Assembly (NCBI GenBank): GCA_037693485.1
Contig: CM075353.1
Span: 9,124,001 to 9,188,000 of the forward strand
Length of the DNA: 64,000 nt
DNA from: Kitagawia praeruptora
Lineage: Eukaryota > Streptophyta > Magnoliopsida > Apiales > Apiaceae
Direction: 5' to 3'
The notes under the pieces are model-generated. The model made no database searches. It saw nothing but the letters and a program-made list of their open reading frames with translations, and had not been told where the DNA came from. Both the position numbers and the translations under genes were made by a program. This document shows, piece after piece, positions 46,201 through 58,701 of the stretch (position 1 is its first letter; every line of letters begins with the position of its first letter).

Positions 46201-49200
46201 TTATTTAATTAATAAAGGTTTAAGTGAAATTTCATTTAAATTAAATTTTAAATTTGATTTTAATTCTTTATTTATACATCTAACAAGTAAAATAAAAAAA
46301 AGGTACAATTAACTTTAATTAAAATATAGATGTACACTGGTCAAATAATAATAATGCAGTAATGCTAAGTCTTAACAGCTGTTGATGGACAGCTGTCCAT
46401 CCATCACAGTAATCAAGGCATCTTCTCTCCAGTCTCCACTCTTTCACTTCCTTCTGTAAAATACTAAAATCTGACTTTATTCTCTCCATCTCCTTCTTTT
46501 TCTTCTCCGACAATTTCTTTCCTTCTTCATATTTTCTTTCCTTCTATCCAGATTCAGATCTGATTCTTTTCTCCATTATGAAGCTAGTACGCCGGAGTTT
46601 TCAGATTCGCCGGAAAATACGAACCGGAGCGCGTAACGGTGACGATCTGATCGGAAACGAACCGTGTTCCGAAACGGACGAACTGGTTCGAGACTCTTTA
46701 GCACGTTCCGCGTTCCTTGTAACTATGCGCACAACGAAGATGCAAGTGGAGCCTAAAACGTAGATGCAGCTTTATTTAATCAAGCTACCTATTTACTTAG
46801 ATTATCAAATACAAAAACATTAGTTTGTAAGTTCAGCATTTGCCCGGATGGTAAATTATTATATCCTATATATAATTAGTGTAAGGGTTCTTGTGGTTTG
46901 GTCGTCAGGGGTAAATCTGTCTTTTCATAATATTATTAGCAACTATATTTTTTAAATAATATTAAATAGTAATTAAAAATATTTTTCAATTGTACACCAT
47001 ATTGTAAAAATTATTAATAGGCTTTATAGATATTATTTTGCAAGTTCTCCAAAAAAACAGAAATTAATTATATATAGGATAATAAAGGAAAATTTTAAGA
47101 CTACGTGGCCCTAAGTACCTTTGTTCAAGCTTGTGGCCCTTTATACCTTGCTGTTACGGTAATTCGTCTCCCGTATCTCTTCTTAAATATTTTAAATACA
47201 ATATAAATACAACAATACACACACTCTGCAGATCAAGCATCCAAGTCGATGGACAATCTCTGCAGCATGGTAAATGATACAACATTCACAGATCTGTGAA
47301 TACCCTCACTTTACATATGCTTCAAATTTACTATATCTTTTGAGGTGCTCTACCTAATATCAACTCTGTTTTGTTGCCTAAGAAGTTTGCGAAAGGGAAA
47401 GATGTAATGGCTCCGTTTCATTTTTTGGGTGAAGTAGTTGGATATAATTTTAGGTATTTTATCTTGTGTTTGGAATTTAGTTGGTATACTGGAAGTTATA
47501 TTTGGGGATGTAGTTAGATTTTCAAGACTATGGGAATTGTAGCATGTAATAGATGGATTATACTCTATTTTAAATGATGATTAATGATGATTTATGTATT
47601 GTTAGACTAATGACTTTAGTGGACGTTATTAAATAATGGATATGTTTCAGAAATTGCTTGCTACTGATGCCGCATTAGTGTCATGCGGTAGACGCGTGTC
47701 GTATTAAACTTATACGTTATTTCTCCTTCCGTATAACTGAAAGACAATTGATGAAATGAAGTATCCGAGAGACATTTTGGGCCATCTGTTCTACCTGGGG
47801 CATTTTGGGCCATCTGGGGCATTTTGGGCTTCCATCTTTTAACTTTGGTTAAATATGGCCATCACCCCAAAAAATATAGAAAATATAAAAGTTTAATGAT
47901 TTAAAAACTAGAAAAACATGAAATTTCATTCAAAAAATATAATAAAAAATAAATAATAAAAAATAATGTTATTAGAATAAGTATCATCGACATAATGAAA
48001 TTTATTATTCTATAATTTTCTAAAAAAATTAATAACATAATACAATTTATTATTAAAATTCATAATTAATACTCCCTCCGTCCCATAATATATGACCTTA
48101 TCACTTTATGCACGGATTTCTAGGAGCATAAATGAGGTACTTTCATATAAAAAAATTTTATGATTTTTATTTTGTATAAAAATTTGAACTTTAAACTTTT
48201 ATACAAAACAAAAATTATGAAAAAATATTATATACAAGTACCTTTTTTAAACACATTGAAGTACGCGTAAACAGTAAACATGTCATATATTATGGGACGG
48301 AGGTAGTATTTATAAAGCATTCCGTGCATTGCACGGGTGTAAAGCTAGTATATGAAATATACAGAATGTAGGTCTTTGAATAAAACAATGAAGCGAATTG
48401 TTGAAGCAAAATCCATTTTTCAAGACGCCTTTGTAAACTACCTTTACGTCCAAATCTGCGGGCTCAGTTTGGGAAAAGATGAAAGCTAAAAAAAATTATT
48501 GAAATGAGGATGACTTTCGTGATCAGTACGTCTGCAGCATCCATCTTTTGTGCAAAGATAAGCAATCACATGGCAGTTGTATAGGCAGATAATTAAAACC
48601 AGGTATAGATATTTAAGCAGATACCCTTGCATATCATTCTGCACCATATATCTACATAATAATCTCTACATCTGTATTATTTTTCTTCCTGGTAAGGGGA
48701 TATTATTATGTAGCTGATCTCTTCTTGTCCAATTTAAAAGCTTAAAAAGACACAGCTCAACTCATGGTAGAGGTTAGTGGTAAAAAAAATTAATGTGTTG
48801 AAGAGTGTTATTACGAATTATTATACTTTCTGGAAAGAAATCTAAATGCTTGGACACATTTTAACTTCTTTTTTGGTCGATTAGGTTCATAAATCATATA
48901 TCATCCTAAGTAGAAATTTCACATCAACTATACAGCATATCACAAAATAAAATTTCAAATTCATATATATAGATATTCATAATTTTATGTTCAACAAAAA
49001 GATATGACTGAGACAAAACCTAAACCAACCAAACCTATATCCAGACATCCGATGTCCTACAAACACTTATCATACTACTCAGGGTGATTTAGCAAACATT
49101 AAGTCACAAGCATCAGTAATGGGCCCAATGCCCCTGTTAGTGCTCAACACTCAGTAACCGCTGCCCTTGCGGCAACAGATTTTGAGGTGCAAAATGTGCA

Positions 49201-49709
49201 ACATGAACTTTAAGTGCACCATTAAGTACCACCCAGATTTTTAAAATTATAGTTATATGCGAGTAAAGCTTCTACAATCAAGTAGTGGGAAATGATATGC
49301 CATTTCAAATACTAAAAAAAAAAAATACTAATTTAAGAAGTTCAAGCAAACCTTTTAGTTCGGGTCGATCCTTCGAAGGTATTTTCCAACTGAAAGAGGC
49401 AAAAAATGCCTTAACATCTGCTCCGATTTTTTGAACATAATGTTCAACTGAGAGCTTGCTTGCAAAAATTCTCTCCTTAGGAACACTCTGAAGACGTTTA
49501 GGAAGATATAGATATCGGTCCATAAAGTGACCAGATGCTGCTACTCTATTGCCCACCTTCCAGCGCCATATATCACCAGGTTCAGGCCAATCGACGGGAG
49601 CATAAGGTAAACCTTCACCGGAAGCTTGAGAAGAAACTGGATAAAGGTATAATCCGTTCTTCGATATCTCACTAGCACCTCGATTGTTTTCATCATTGTC
49701 GATCTCCAT
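43248..49709 (-). CDS. Oberon-type PHD-finger protein with N-terminal DUF7081-like domain
   Basis: Exons by eye (minus): 49709-49352, 45430-44913, 44800-44737, 43681-43248, with phases fitting at each junction (457 aa). Exon 1: GEGLPYAPVDWPEPGDIWRW, VGNRVAASGHFMDRYLYLPK, FFASFSWKIPS, the N-terminal domain found in plant Oberon-like PHD proteins. Exon 2: a Cys/His-rich PHD (VCDICCSEPGFCQDCCCILC, GYSFIRCE, CGHLAHIGC, YYCRRCDSRTDL), as in OBERON proteins (PF07227 type), then a helical region. Last exon: long coiled coil (LYEQKNYLQSLNQQLHKEKA). OBERON relatives read histone marks in nuclear complexes; this member's role is unknown. Joining exon 1 across the 3.9-kb intron rests on domain co-occurrence and matching phase; a separate start at 45446 is the alternative. 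Confidence 0.72.
45889..46160. mobile_element. Stowaway-type MITE
   Basis: CTCCCTCCGTCCC at the left and GGGACGGAGGGAG at the right, with TA duplicated on both sides (45887-45888, 46161-46162). Tandem CACTATTACACCCACTACTT words in the middle. It lies inside intron 1 of the Oberon-like gene. Confidence 0.88.
46864..48348 (+). mobile_element. Non-autonomous Helitron in intron 1 of the Oberon-like gene
   Basis: The 3' end is clear: hairpin CCGTGCATTGCACGG (48322-48336), GTGTAAAG, CTAG (48345-48348), then T. The 5' end is proposed at A|TCCTATATATAATTAG (46864). An inverted copy of TATCCTATATATAATTA near 47068-47087 makes a smaller nested element possible and the left border uncertain. No coding capacity. 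Confidence 0.5.
48072..48306. mobile_element. Stowaway-type MITE nested in the Helitron
   Basis: CTCCCTCCGTCCCATAATAT at the left and ATATTATGGGACGGAGGTAG at the right, TA duplicated at 48070-48071 and 48307-48308. Confidence 0.88.
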
Positions 49710-51289
49710 ATATCCTTTATTCTACTAACAGATAGTAAAAACAATCAACTTCCACCTCACCACCAGCCAGAGTGATCAACAAATGCAACGATATCGAGCA
49801 AACAAGATGTATTTAGATTATAGGATTGCTACAGTGGTTGGTCAATATATTATAGGCTATTATTTAAATCAACTAGTAATATTTATTCATTCATTACATT
49901 TAGCGAAACTTATATAATTAGTAAAAATCACGGCTTGACAGCAGGCCGAACGAAAAAGCACTTTGATACGACTAGGGGATTGGCTTGTATCAAACTGCTT
50001 AACGAAACATAAATAGACAAAAGAAAACAATGTAGAAAATGAAATCGAATGTGTAAAATTGTACCAGTTGATAACTAGACAAGGACGAGGCACAGCTAGT
50101 TGAAAACTTATTTTTCTGTGAAAAATCCCAGAGTGACAACCAAAACAGTAAACACTCCAAAACTATCTTCCAAAATCATAAAGTATCTGTTTGACAGTCC
50201 AAGGGTGTAAGCAAATAAAGCTATTTCTAATCTACGACTACACGAGCTTGACTCATATAATGATCGGATTTGCCTCAGCAATAATGGAGCTCGAGCATTT
50301 AGTGTGACTTGTGAGGATTAAGGGCCCAATAGAAACTTTTAAAATTTATTTATTCATTGAATTATATATACACACTCTTTTATATATTCAGAGTTAATTT
50401 GTATTATGCATGTTTAACCGAGTCGAACTTTATCCGATCTAAAGTAAAGTGTGAACCTTATATTCACAAGTTTTTTAGTCGAGTTCAAATGTATTGAGCT
50501 TTAGTCGAGTCGACCTCCAACCTCAAAATTTAGTTTGATAAAGCTCGAGCATTGATTCATTTAGTTGAGTCGGCCTCCCCAACTCGGCTCCATTACACCT
50601 CGACTTGTAACACGTTATTTTTATAGCATTCTTCCAATCTAGACATCCTACCACCTCCATAAAATGTGTGATGTATTCGATCGATCTCTTTTATATGATA
50701 AAATCCAAATACTTGTAAATATACTTTTGGTACTCTTAGCTCCCAATGTTGATTTCTAACTTTTCCTCATTGCGCTCCACGCTCTATGAAGAAGTTTCAA
50801 TGAAGGTATTTGATTTGGTATGACTTATACCTAAGCAATTTGCTTTCATTGTGACCCCTCTATGACAATAACTTCGAGTAAACTTTTTGTTTGTCTTAAT
50901 TACATATGTATATTGTCAGTCAATAACATACATCACGAGACACTAGATCCATGTAGGAATCGCATCCAAAACTCCAAGAAAGTTGGATTTATTGCAACTC
51001 TTTTATGCACTTCTACTAGACAATTTTTTGTATTACCAATAAAGGTCAATGTTGATGGCAAGTGAATTACAAGAGAATTACATCATCTTCCATCTCAAAA
51101 TCGCTTTCACATTACAAGAGAATTACATCATATTACATAAGACAGCATGTACATATTAACACCTCAAATTACATCACATAATACAATGTAACAATCATAT
51201 GTTTGTTCCACTTTTACCCCCTTAATAGTAAGTGATGGCGGCCCGGACACATAATGTGTGTGTTTTAAGGGAAAAAGATGTCAACGAAA
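49710..51289. other. Gene-free stretch upstream of the Oberon-like gene
   Basis: Possible 5' leader near 49710-49740, then AT-rich sequence with words such as GAGCTTTAGTCGAGTCGAC. No gene or bounded element recognised. Confidence 0.35.
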
Positions 51290-53110
51290 TGAACACGAAC
51301 AAAAGGCAACATAGATTAAATAACAATCACTAAAGCACGCTAAAGAGCCTTGTGGGCAAGACAAAGTAGTTTTGTGGTTAATGCATGCAAAAGTGAAATG
51401 GATGAAAGATTTGCTAAGAGGGTGCTTCAAACAATCAACGATTGGTTGCTGGACTCATGCATAGAGTTGATGTGCAAGGGCAATCGGGGATGCATGGATT
51501 TCGTTTGACTAGATCAAGCTTGCTTGTACGCGATGAGTAGGTGGCGAGTAGGAGAAAGCATTTGATATTCGGTGTAAATTGATGACTTATACCCTCATCG
51601 TCCTCCCCCTCAATGTTGCACACAAGTATTGAATTATAGCATAACCTTTATACAAGCATTGCGCTTCTGATACCACCCCACGACTAAATTTGTGTACACA
51701 TCTTTACTTGTCTTTTTTCCAATGAGAACTTGTAAAAAAACATACGCCATTGGCCAACACTAATCATAACAACATTTATCACGAAACGAAACATAAATCA
51801 AGATCAATCCAATTTTCACAACCAAAATTACAAGAGAATTGATTTTAGTGTTTATCCATGGCATAATTGTACTTCCTAAGGAAGTATATGGTGCAAGTAT
51901 TCATCACTATGATAGTGTACATCACGTATCCCCAAATATAGGGTAATCTGGATGCATAAAGAGCATCACAAGAAAAAAAAACGCTTGGCGTATGAAGCAT
52001 GGAGAAAAGATGTAAAAAGGTATTATAGTGAATGCATGCTATGAGTCGGATGCGCTAAGACAATTGGGATGCATGCCGTGAGTTTGAGTAGATCGAGCTT
52101 GAAGATGGTAGATCAAGTCTCACTAGCGAGCAACATTAGTTTTAGATTCTTTCATCGCCTAATGTTGATTTTTATCTCCATCTCTAAGCACTTTCAATTA
52201 AATGCCCCCAAACATATTAGATTTAAGCACGATTAATATGCAAGAAAAAATTGTATCACATCGTCATTAGTAGATGTAATGTTGTGGCAAATAACATACG
52301 CCACATGTAAATCACATTCAAGTTAAATGGATTGCATTAATCCATTCTAGCGTGTGCACTTCCATAAGGATATATTTTGTATAACCCACAAAGATCAATG
52401 TCACTACCAAATAAAAATATAACATACATTAAGAAACCAACTGAAAGTCATATCAAACATATAACAAAAATTACAAAAACACAAAATTTCGGTAATTGTC
52501 CCTACAATAATTGTACTTCCACCAAAATAGATAGTCATGTCACATGTATCCATCAACTACATTAATGTAGTACATCCATGACACACTTCTATTCTCTAGT
52601 CAACAATCTTAGTTCAAAGCTATAGGTTCACTCGACTTACTTATTTTATAATTTAATTAATATAATCAAAAATTGACCTAGAAAACTTGTGTCAAACCAA
52701 ACGTTTCAAACCCATAACTAACATCAATGAAATTCAGAAATTTAATAATCACAACTCAAAATTATTAGCAAATAATTATGTATGTTTGTGATATACACAC
52801 ATATAACTATAAATATAACTAAAAGAAGTTGAAATCAAAATCAAACTTACAATCAAAATTCACCCAATTTTTAAGTCACTTTTTGGTCTACTTGAACCAT
52901 ACAATTCTTGACCCGAATTCCTAGTTTTTGAGTCAAATTCGTGTCAACTCATGTCAAATCTCCCCACCACTTGCAGCCAAAAGTGGTGTTATGGTGAATG
53001 GATGCACAAGTGAAATGGGTTGAAGACTTGCCAAAATGGTGCTTGCAAACACTTAGATTGATGCTAGAACTTGGTGTGCATGTGTCGGCGTCAAAATAAT
53101 GTTTATAATC
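51290..53110. repeat. Degenerate large repeats (three diverged blocks)
   Basis: Blocks near 51360-51560, 51975-52130 and 52975-53100 share GTGAATG-ATGCA-AAGTGAAATGG, GATTTGC(T)AA-A-GGTGCTT and TGCATG-GAGTTTGAGTAGATCGAGCTTG-like wording. Neighbouring text (AATTACAAGAGAATTACATCAT, ACAAAGATCAATGT) also recurs. This is an old segmental or transposon-derived repeat with no open coding sequence. Confidence 0.4.
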
Positions 53111-53449
53111 AGCTCGACTAGATAAGGTAGGGGGAAGACATTGGTTAGATTAGCGGATCAAGGAACACATGTGATGTTTTTTATTGCAATACTTCTTTTT
53201 GGAACACACGGATCACGATGTGAATCTGAGATTTAAAAAGTCATTTGCAAAGTCACATGGGATGTGACACACGTAGGCCGTAGGGGTGATAGAGTATAAC
53301 AATTTAAACTTTGTATATTGTTGATCATGAGGTACTTAGTTTGGTAACTATAAACTGGATCTTCTTAAAAATATGATATATCTAGTTTGTATGAATTTTT
53401 TATACAACTTGTAAGCATACGAGGCTCTTAATTACGTAATAGATATATG

Positions 53450-53752
53450 GACTTAATTGCATGAGGATGGCCTCAACTATTTTTTTTTTGCACAAAAATG
53501 GCCCAAGTATTATTTTAAGCAGATGATTGCATTCCGTCTAAATTAGTCTAAAAACTGTTGTTTATTTTTATTTTTTGGCCATTTTTGTGTTTTAAAAAAT
53601 ATTGTTCAGCCATCATGCTGCAATTAAGTCACAAATTGAATACACTCATCTGTTTAAAAAAAATAGTTTGGCCATCACATTGTCTATTTTTATACTTGGG
53701 CCATTTTTGTGCAAAAAAAAAATAGTTGAAGCCATCCTCGTGCAATTAAGTC
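53450..53752. repeat. Foldback element
   Basis: GACTTAATTGCATGAGGATGG pairs with CCATCCTCGTGCAATTAAGTC, and the next 35 bases (TCAACTATTTTTTTTTTGCACAAAAATGGCC) also pair. Inside is GATGATTGCATTCCGTC, the end sequence of the foldback at 33848. Confidence 0.7.
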
Positions 53753-54082
53753 TAGATATATGTGGTCCTCACATGAAAAATGATTCATCGATGATTTGTT
53801 AACTAAAATTGATATCTAACAAATTTTATGGTCAATAATCAATATGTAAAATATGTTTAAAGCATGCACATAGTTGATATCACTAGCAAATTCGAGTTAG
53901 ACATGATTATAATAATGTTTAAGTGCTATTACATTATTATTCACACCACTCTTAATAAAGATCATTTTACATAAGATTCGACTCAATGATATTAATTTTA
54001 GTAGTAAACTAGAAATCAACTTCACTCACTTTCAATTTCAATAATATACGATGTTTTAGGAGAATTGGTAACGTAAGGGTGA

Positions 54083-54615
54083 AATACAAAAATACCCGTT
54101 TTTTAGGTAACAGTAACAAAAATACCCATTTTCAGAATTTTTGACAAAAATACCCGATGGAATACGCATTTGGCAAATGGGTATCTGGGATACGCATTTG
54201 ATAAATGTGTATCCTTCACAGTTCTTTTTATTTTTTTATTTCTGCTTGGCGCGTGGCTCGATTTTATCGAAACTTGATAAAAAAAGCAAGCAAGTGGGCA
54301 ACCGTCCTTTTTGACAGCAAGTGGGCAACAGTCCAACAGGACATGTACGTCTCACGTCTCCTGCAAGGTTGCAACCACCACATGCACATGGTGCCAGAAT
54401 ATTTTAACAAATACGCATTCATGGAATGCATATCTCCTAATACCCATTCCTCTATTGCGTATTTACTTACAAAAAGTGAAGAATAAGCATTTGTCAAATG
54501 CGTATTTCATATACCCATTTGGCAAATGCGTATTGAAACGGGTATTTTTGTCAGCTTTTTGAAAACCGGGTAGTTTCGTTACTATTGTTCTAAAAAACGG
54601 GTATTTTTGTCATTT
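54083..54615. mobile_element. Putative MITE of the ACGCAT/ATGCGT family
   Basis: CAAAAATACCCGTTTTTTAG at the left pairs with CTAAAAAACGGGTATTTTTG at the right. Subterminal ACGCATTTGGCAAATG and CATTTGGCAAATGCGTA pairs follow. The interior (54240-54400) is unrelated, more GC-rich sequence without a clear ORF. Confidence 0.65.
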
Positions 54616-56006
54616 TTTCGTAACGTAACATGGTATCAAAACTCCGGTCTCTAGTTTCATTCCCTCTCGCCCCTTACATTCTCATAATTTCTTATGACGA
54701 ACACGAAGGCAAATTATTGCCCCAAAAAACGGAATGGACATCCGTGATCCACTCCTCGACCCAAAAAAACAGAACGGAATGGTCTTGGTAAGCCCTCCTT
54801 ACAGAACCAAGATTTCGTTCCATTTTTTGGCAAGTCGAATCCTGATTGAATCCGGAGTTACTCCGATTCATTTTCAGCCCTAAATTTTCATTTTTTTTCC
54901 GGATATTTCTCGAATACAATCACAAACATATATAAAAAAAATTCTAGAAGCTCATAACTTAAAAGGATCAATTCTAGAAGAATGTACAATACAACATAAG
55001 TGAAGAAAAACAAACAAAATAAATATTCTCTAATGATGTAAGCAAACACAAATTAAGGTTGTTCATACTTTTGAGAAACAGACAAGAACTAATTAGAACA
55101 GAACATACCTGCTTAGAGAATCAACAGTTAGTTCCCAGATTGACAAATGAGAAAAACCTAGGAGCGGGAGAAAGGGGATCCACGTCCAAATATAAGAAGC
55201 GGCTAACGGCCAAGATGGTTGACAAATGGAGGGATGGGATTTTGTAATGGTACGATTTGGATCGGGTTGGATCAGATCATATTTTCGAAAATTTTAGATC
55301 CTTTGTCAATATTTTTTTTAATATTTTAAGATTTTAAAAAAAGTGTTTAATTGAATCCTAAATTATATTATAATAATGATATATAAATAATATTTATAAG
55401 TTATATAGCCATTTTGATAAATTTACTTTTAAGTAAGAATAATTTTTATTAAATTAAACAAAAAATAAATAACTTTTTTGATAAATTAAACAATGATTAT
55501 TTTATATAATGATCTCAATACATGTGTATTAAATTAAAAAAAATTAGAATATAAACATAAAATTAAAAATAATTAAAAAAGTAAAAAGAATAAAGCAACT
55601 ACAAATTAATTGGGGCAAATTTATGTTATTACTAATTTTCAACTTATTATTATGTGCATGTTTGACACAACTTTTATTATGGGTTTATGAACTTATTTTC
55701 GAATAAAAATTTTATATTTTAATAATTTTTTTAATACAAGTATTTAATATATGTCGGAGATTCAATAAGTTGCAAAAATAAGTTAGAAAATAAGTTGGAA
55801 AGTTAAGACTTTCTAACTTTATTTTAAAATAAGTTGACTTATTCTGGAAAAAAGTTCTCCCAAACACCTCCTATATAAGTTAAAGTTGAGTTTATAACCT
55901 AAACACATATATAGGTGTTTTGTAAAATAGTTGCAAATATTGATTATGTAAAATTTATTTAAATAGGGTGTTATATTCCAATGGAACTTACTATATTAGT
56001 TGGTTA
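54616..56006. other. Gene-free AT-rich stretch
   Basis: No gene recognised. 55380-55900 is very AT-rich. A small plus-strand frame at 55059-55247 has no recognisable features. Confidence 0.35.
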
Positions 56007-56594
56007 TGTTGGGAGTTATCACGCATCGTTGGTAGAAGGGACATATAGTTAATTTATAAGTAGCTAGATAATTTCATTAATATGAAATGTTTTAGAAGTT
56101 ATCCAAAAATAAATTTTTGCGGGTTCAATCCAAAACAGACAATATCATACTAATGTAGAGTTAAGGTCTGCTTGGCAAACCTAACAAGTGCTATCAAAAC
56201 TATGGTTATAACGGTTCATAACGATCTCAATAAGCTCCAGAATGGATCCTGGGAGACGCATATGGCCTATCCCATGTTGAGCTTAAGGGGTAACAGATGG
56301 ACTTCCAGTATGGGCCTAGGGGGAGCCAAATAGCTAGATGAACTACAGTATGGGTCAAGGGGGATTCAAATCAAACAGAATGGAGGCTTCGGTAGGTGTC
56401 AAGCCCGATGTGTGAAGGGGGGATTGTTGAGAGTTGTTTCACATCGTTCGTGGGACGGGCAAATAGTCAGCTAATTTATAAGCAGTCAGATAACTTATTA
56501 ATATGAGGCATTTTTGGGAGTCACCCAAAAACAAATCTGTGCGGACTCGGTCTAAAACGGACAATATTTTAAGGTTTGCTTGGCAAACCCAACG
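56007..56594 (+). mobile_element. TRIM (terminal-repeat retrotransposon in miniature)
   Basis: Two LTR-like copies: 56007-56186 (TGTTGGGAGTT...CCTAACA) and 56425-56594 (TGTTGAGAGTT...CCCAACG). They share AATTTATAAG-AG-T-AGATAA, GACAATAT and GTCTGCTTGGCAAACC-type blocks. The 238-base inside starts with AGTGCTATCAAAAC, a decayed version of the Met-tRNA primer site, and ends with the purine tract GTGTGAAGGGGGGAT. The flanks GGTTA and GATTA look like a 5-bp target duplication with one change. No protein is encoded. Confidence 0.78.
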
Positions 56595-56689
56595 GATTAT
56601 ATTTTAAAAATATTATGTTATTATTATTTTAAGTTATTAAAAAAAATAATTTCCTATTTTAATATGATAATAAAAGGTGAAGAATTTAA

Positions 56690-56837
56690 ATGCCCATTTT
56701 TTAAAACCAAAGTTGTCAAAAATGTCTATATGTGGAGATTGTGACCCAAAATACCAGTTGAACACGCATATTTGGTATGCATGTTTGATCGATGCATCCG
56801 TACCATGCTTTACTACTTAAATAGATTTATTTATTTA
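56690..56837. repeat. Half of an ACGCAT/ATGCAT-type element
   Basis: AATGCCCATTTTTTAAAACC, then AACACGCATATTTGGTATGCATG, resembles one end of the family at 34721 and 54083. The other end is missing; it is cut by the Helitron. Confidence 0.35.
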
Positions 56838-58686
56838 CTATCTTAGAACCCGTGTGATGTACGGATTTATTTTAATATTATATGACTTTTTTTATTAATT
56901 TGAATTACTTTTTTAAAAATATGAATTTTGGAAGCTAAAATTTTTAAATGAGATGATTTGATAATAAATATATAAGTCTTATCCGTGATATTTATAGGAA
57001 AAGAGGAATTTAAGTTAAAAAATATTGAAAAGATGATAAATTTTAGTTAAAAAAGTAATCGGTTAATTATAAGTATTTATAAAATTATTATTTAATTTTA
57101 TCAAATTGAATGTCGTGATTTAATTGGAAAAAGAGAGGTCTTAGTAAGGAAAAATTAAAAAGGAAACATGTTTTAGGTGAAAAAGGTAATTGATTAGTTT
57201 ATAGTAATTATAATTCAATTATGTTATTTTACAAAATAAAATTGCTCGTAATGTTTTTAGAAAAGGAAAAATTAATATTGCCCGTGATATTTTTAGGAAA
57301 AGAGGGTTTTTTGTTAGAAAATATAAAAAAGATGATACATTTTAGCTGAAAAACTTAAACGGTTAATTATTAATATTATAATATTATTATTTATTTTATT
57401 AAATAACCCCCCCCCCCCGGTGATATAATTGAAAAATACAGATTTTAGTTAGAGAAAATAGAAAGGAAATTTATCAAAAATATTAGGTTTAAAGTTTCTA
57501 TTTGCAAAAATACTATCTTCTTTAATTAATTACAATTTTACTAACATAAGTTTCAAAATTGCAAAAATACTAGGCCAACCCTCCCCCTCCCCCTTTTGAC
57601 CAACGTGTAACAGATGCAACACTTTTTTTTAAGACGGGTTTATATTTTGGTTGGCAACAACATTCAACCACATTCAACCACATTCAACCAAATGCAACCA
57701 CATTCAACTTTTATTTAAGATGGGTGATTTTGGTGGATTTGGGTTGCATGGCCCCGCCATGGGCAATATTCAACCACATTCAACTTTTTTTAAGGTGGGT
57801 GATTTTGGTGTATTTGGGTTATAAGGCCCCGCCAGGGGCAATATTCAACCAAATGCAACCACATTCAACTGGTTGCATTCAGTTGCTGATTTCAAGTTCC
57901 ATTTTTCATTTGTCATTTTCGACCTCATTTTTGAACTCTAATATATATATTATATATTAGAGTTCAAAAATGAGGTCGAAAATGACAAATGAAAAATGGA
58001 ACTTGAAATCAGAAATTTAGTTGCATGTGGTTGCATTCAGTTGAATGTGGTTGCATTTGGTTGAATATGCCCCTGCGGGGCCATGGAACCCAAATAGCAC
58101 CCTTCTTTAAAAAAAAGAAAAAAAAAGAGTTGAATGTGGTTGAATGTGGTTGCACGGCTGGGCAGACTGGGCAGCTGGGCAGGGTTGCCCTAAAAGATAA
58201 TATTTTTGCAATTTTGAAACTTAGGTTAGTAAATTGCAAATAGGTTTTCTTAACAAAAGTAAAATTACAAAAATTTACTTTTTTATATATATTTATGAGA
58301 AAAGCCCAAATAGAAAAGGTAATGTGAAAATTAAAAAGATGATATTTATTAGGTGAAAAGGGTAATTGATTAGTTTATAATAATTATAATTTAATTTATG
58401 TTATTTTACTAAATTAAATTGCTCGTAGTGTCTTTAGATAGTGAGAAATTAAAATTGCTCGTAGTATTTATAAGAAAGGAGAAATTTTAGTTAGATACAA
58501 TATAAAAGATATTGTGTTTTATTTGAAAAGAGAAATTAATTAATTAGTGAAAAATAGAAAAGATAATATGTTTAATCTAAAAAACGAAATTATCTGTAAT
58601 TAAGTAAGGATAAATAAGTAAAATCAACAGGTATCGTACCGACCAACTAAACTTTTAATGTTTCGACTTTTATATAATAGTATAGA
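56838..58686 (-). mobile_element. Non-autonomous Helitron carrying a nested foldback element
   Basis: The minus-strand 5' end A|TCTATACTATTATATAAAAG is at 58686. The 3' hairpin CCGTACATCACACGG lies at 56850-56864, with CTAT/ATAG (decayed CTAG) at 56838. The interior has repeated CCGTGATATTTTTAGGAAAAGAGG and GTAATTGATTAGTTTATA phrases on both sides of the nested foldback. A run of about 13 C sits near 57409. Confidence 0.55.
57500..58260. mobile_element. Long foldback element with CAACCACATT repeats
   Basis: Outer arms: ACTAACATAAGTTTCAAAATTGCAAAAATA pairs with its near-complement at about 58195-58235. The middle arms hold tandem CAACCACATT/CAACCAAATG words on the left and TTGAATGTGG on the right, each with GGCCCC-GGGGC palindromes. 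At the centre is a perfect inverted repeat of about 60 bases per arm (57886-58012) meeting in a TATATA loop. No ORF of interest. Confidence 0.8.
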
Positions 58687-58701
58687 TATATTAATGATTG
58701 T

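Noticed and set aside
46578..46763. Plus-strand frame MKLVRRSFQIRRK and the overlapping minus frame at 46319-46513
   Set aside because: Short, no recognisable domain, inside the proposed intron of the Oberon-like gene; it looks like repeat sequence related to the GGAACGTT words near 45.7 kb.
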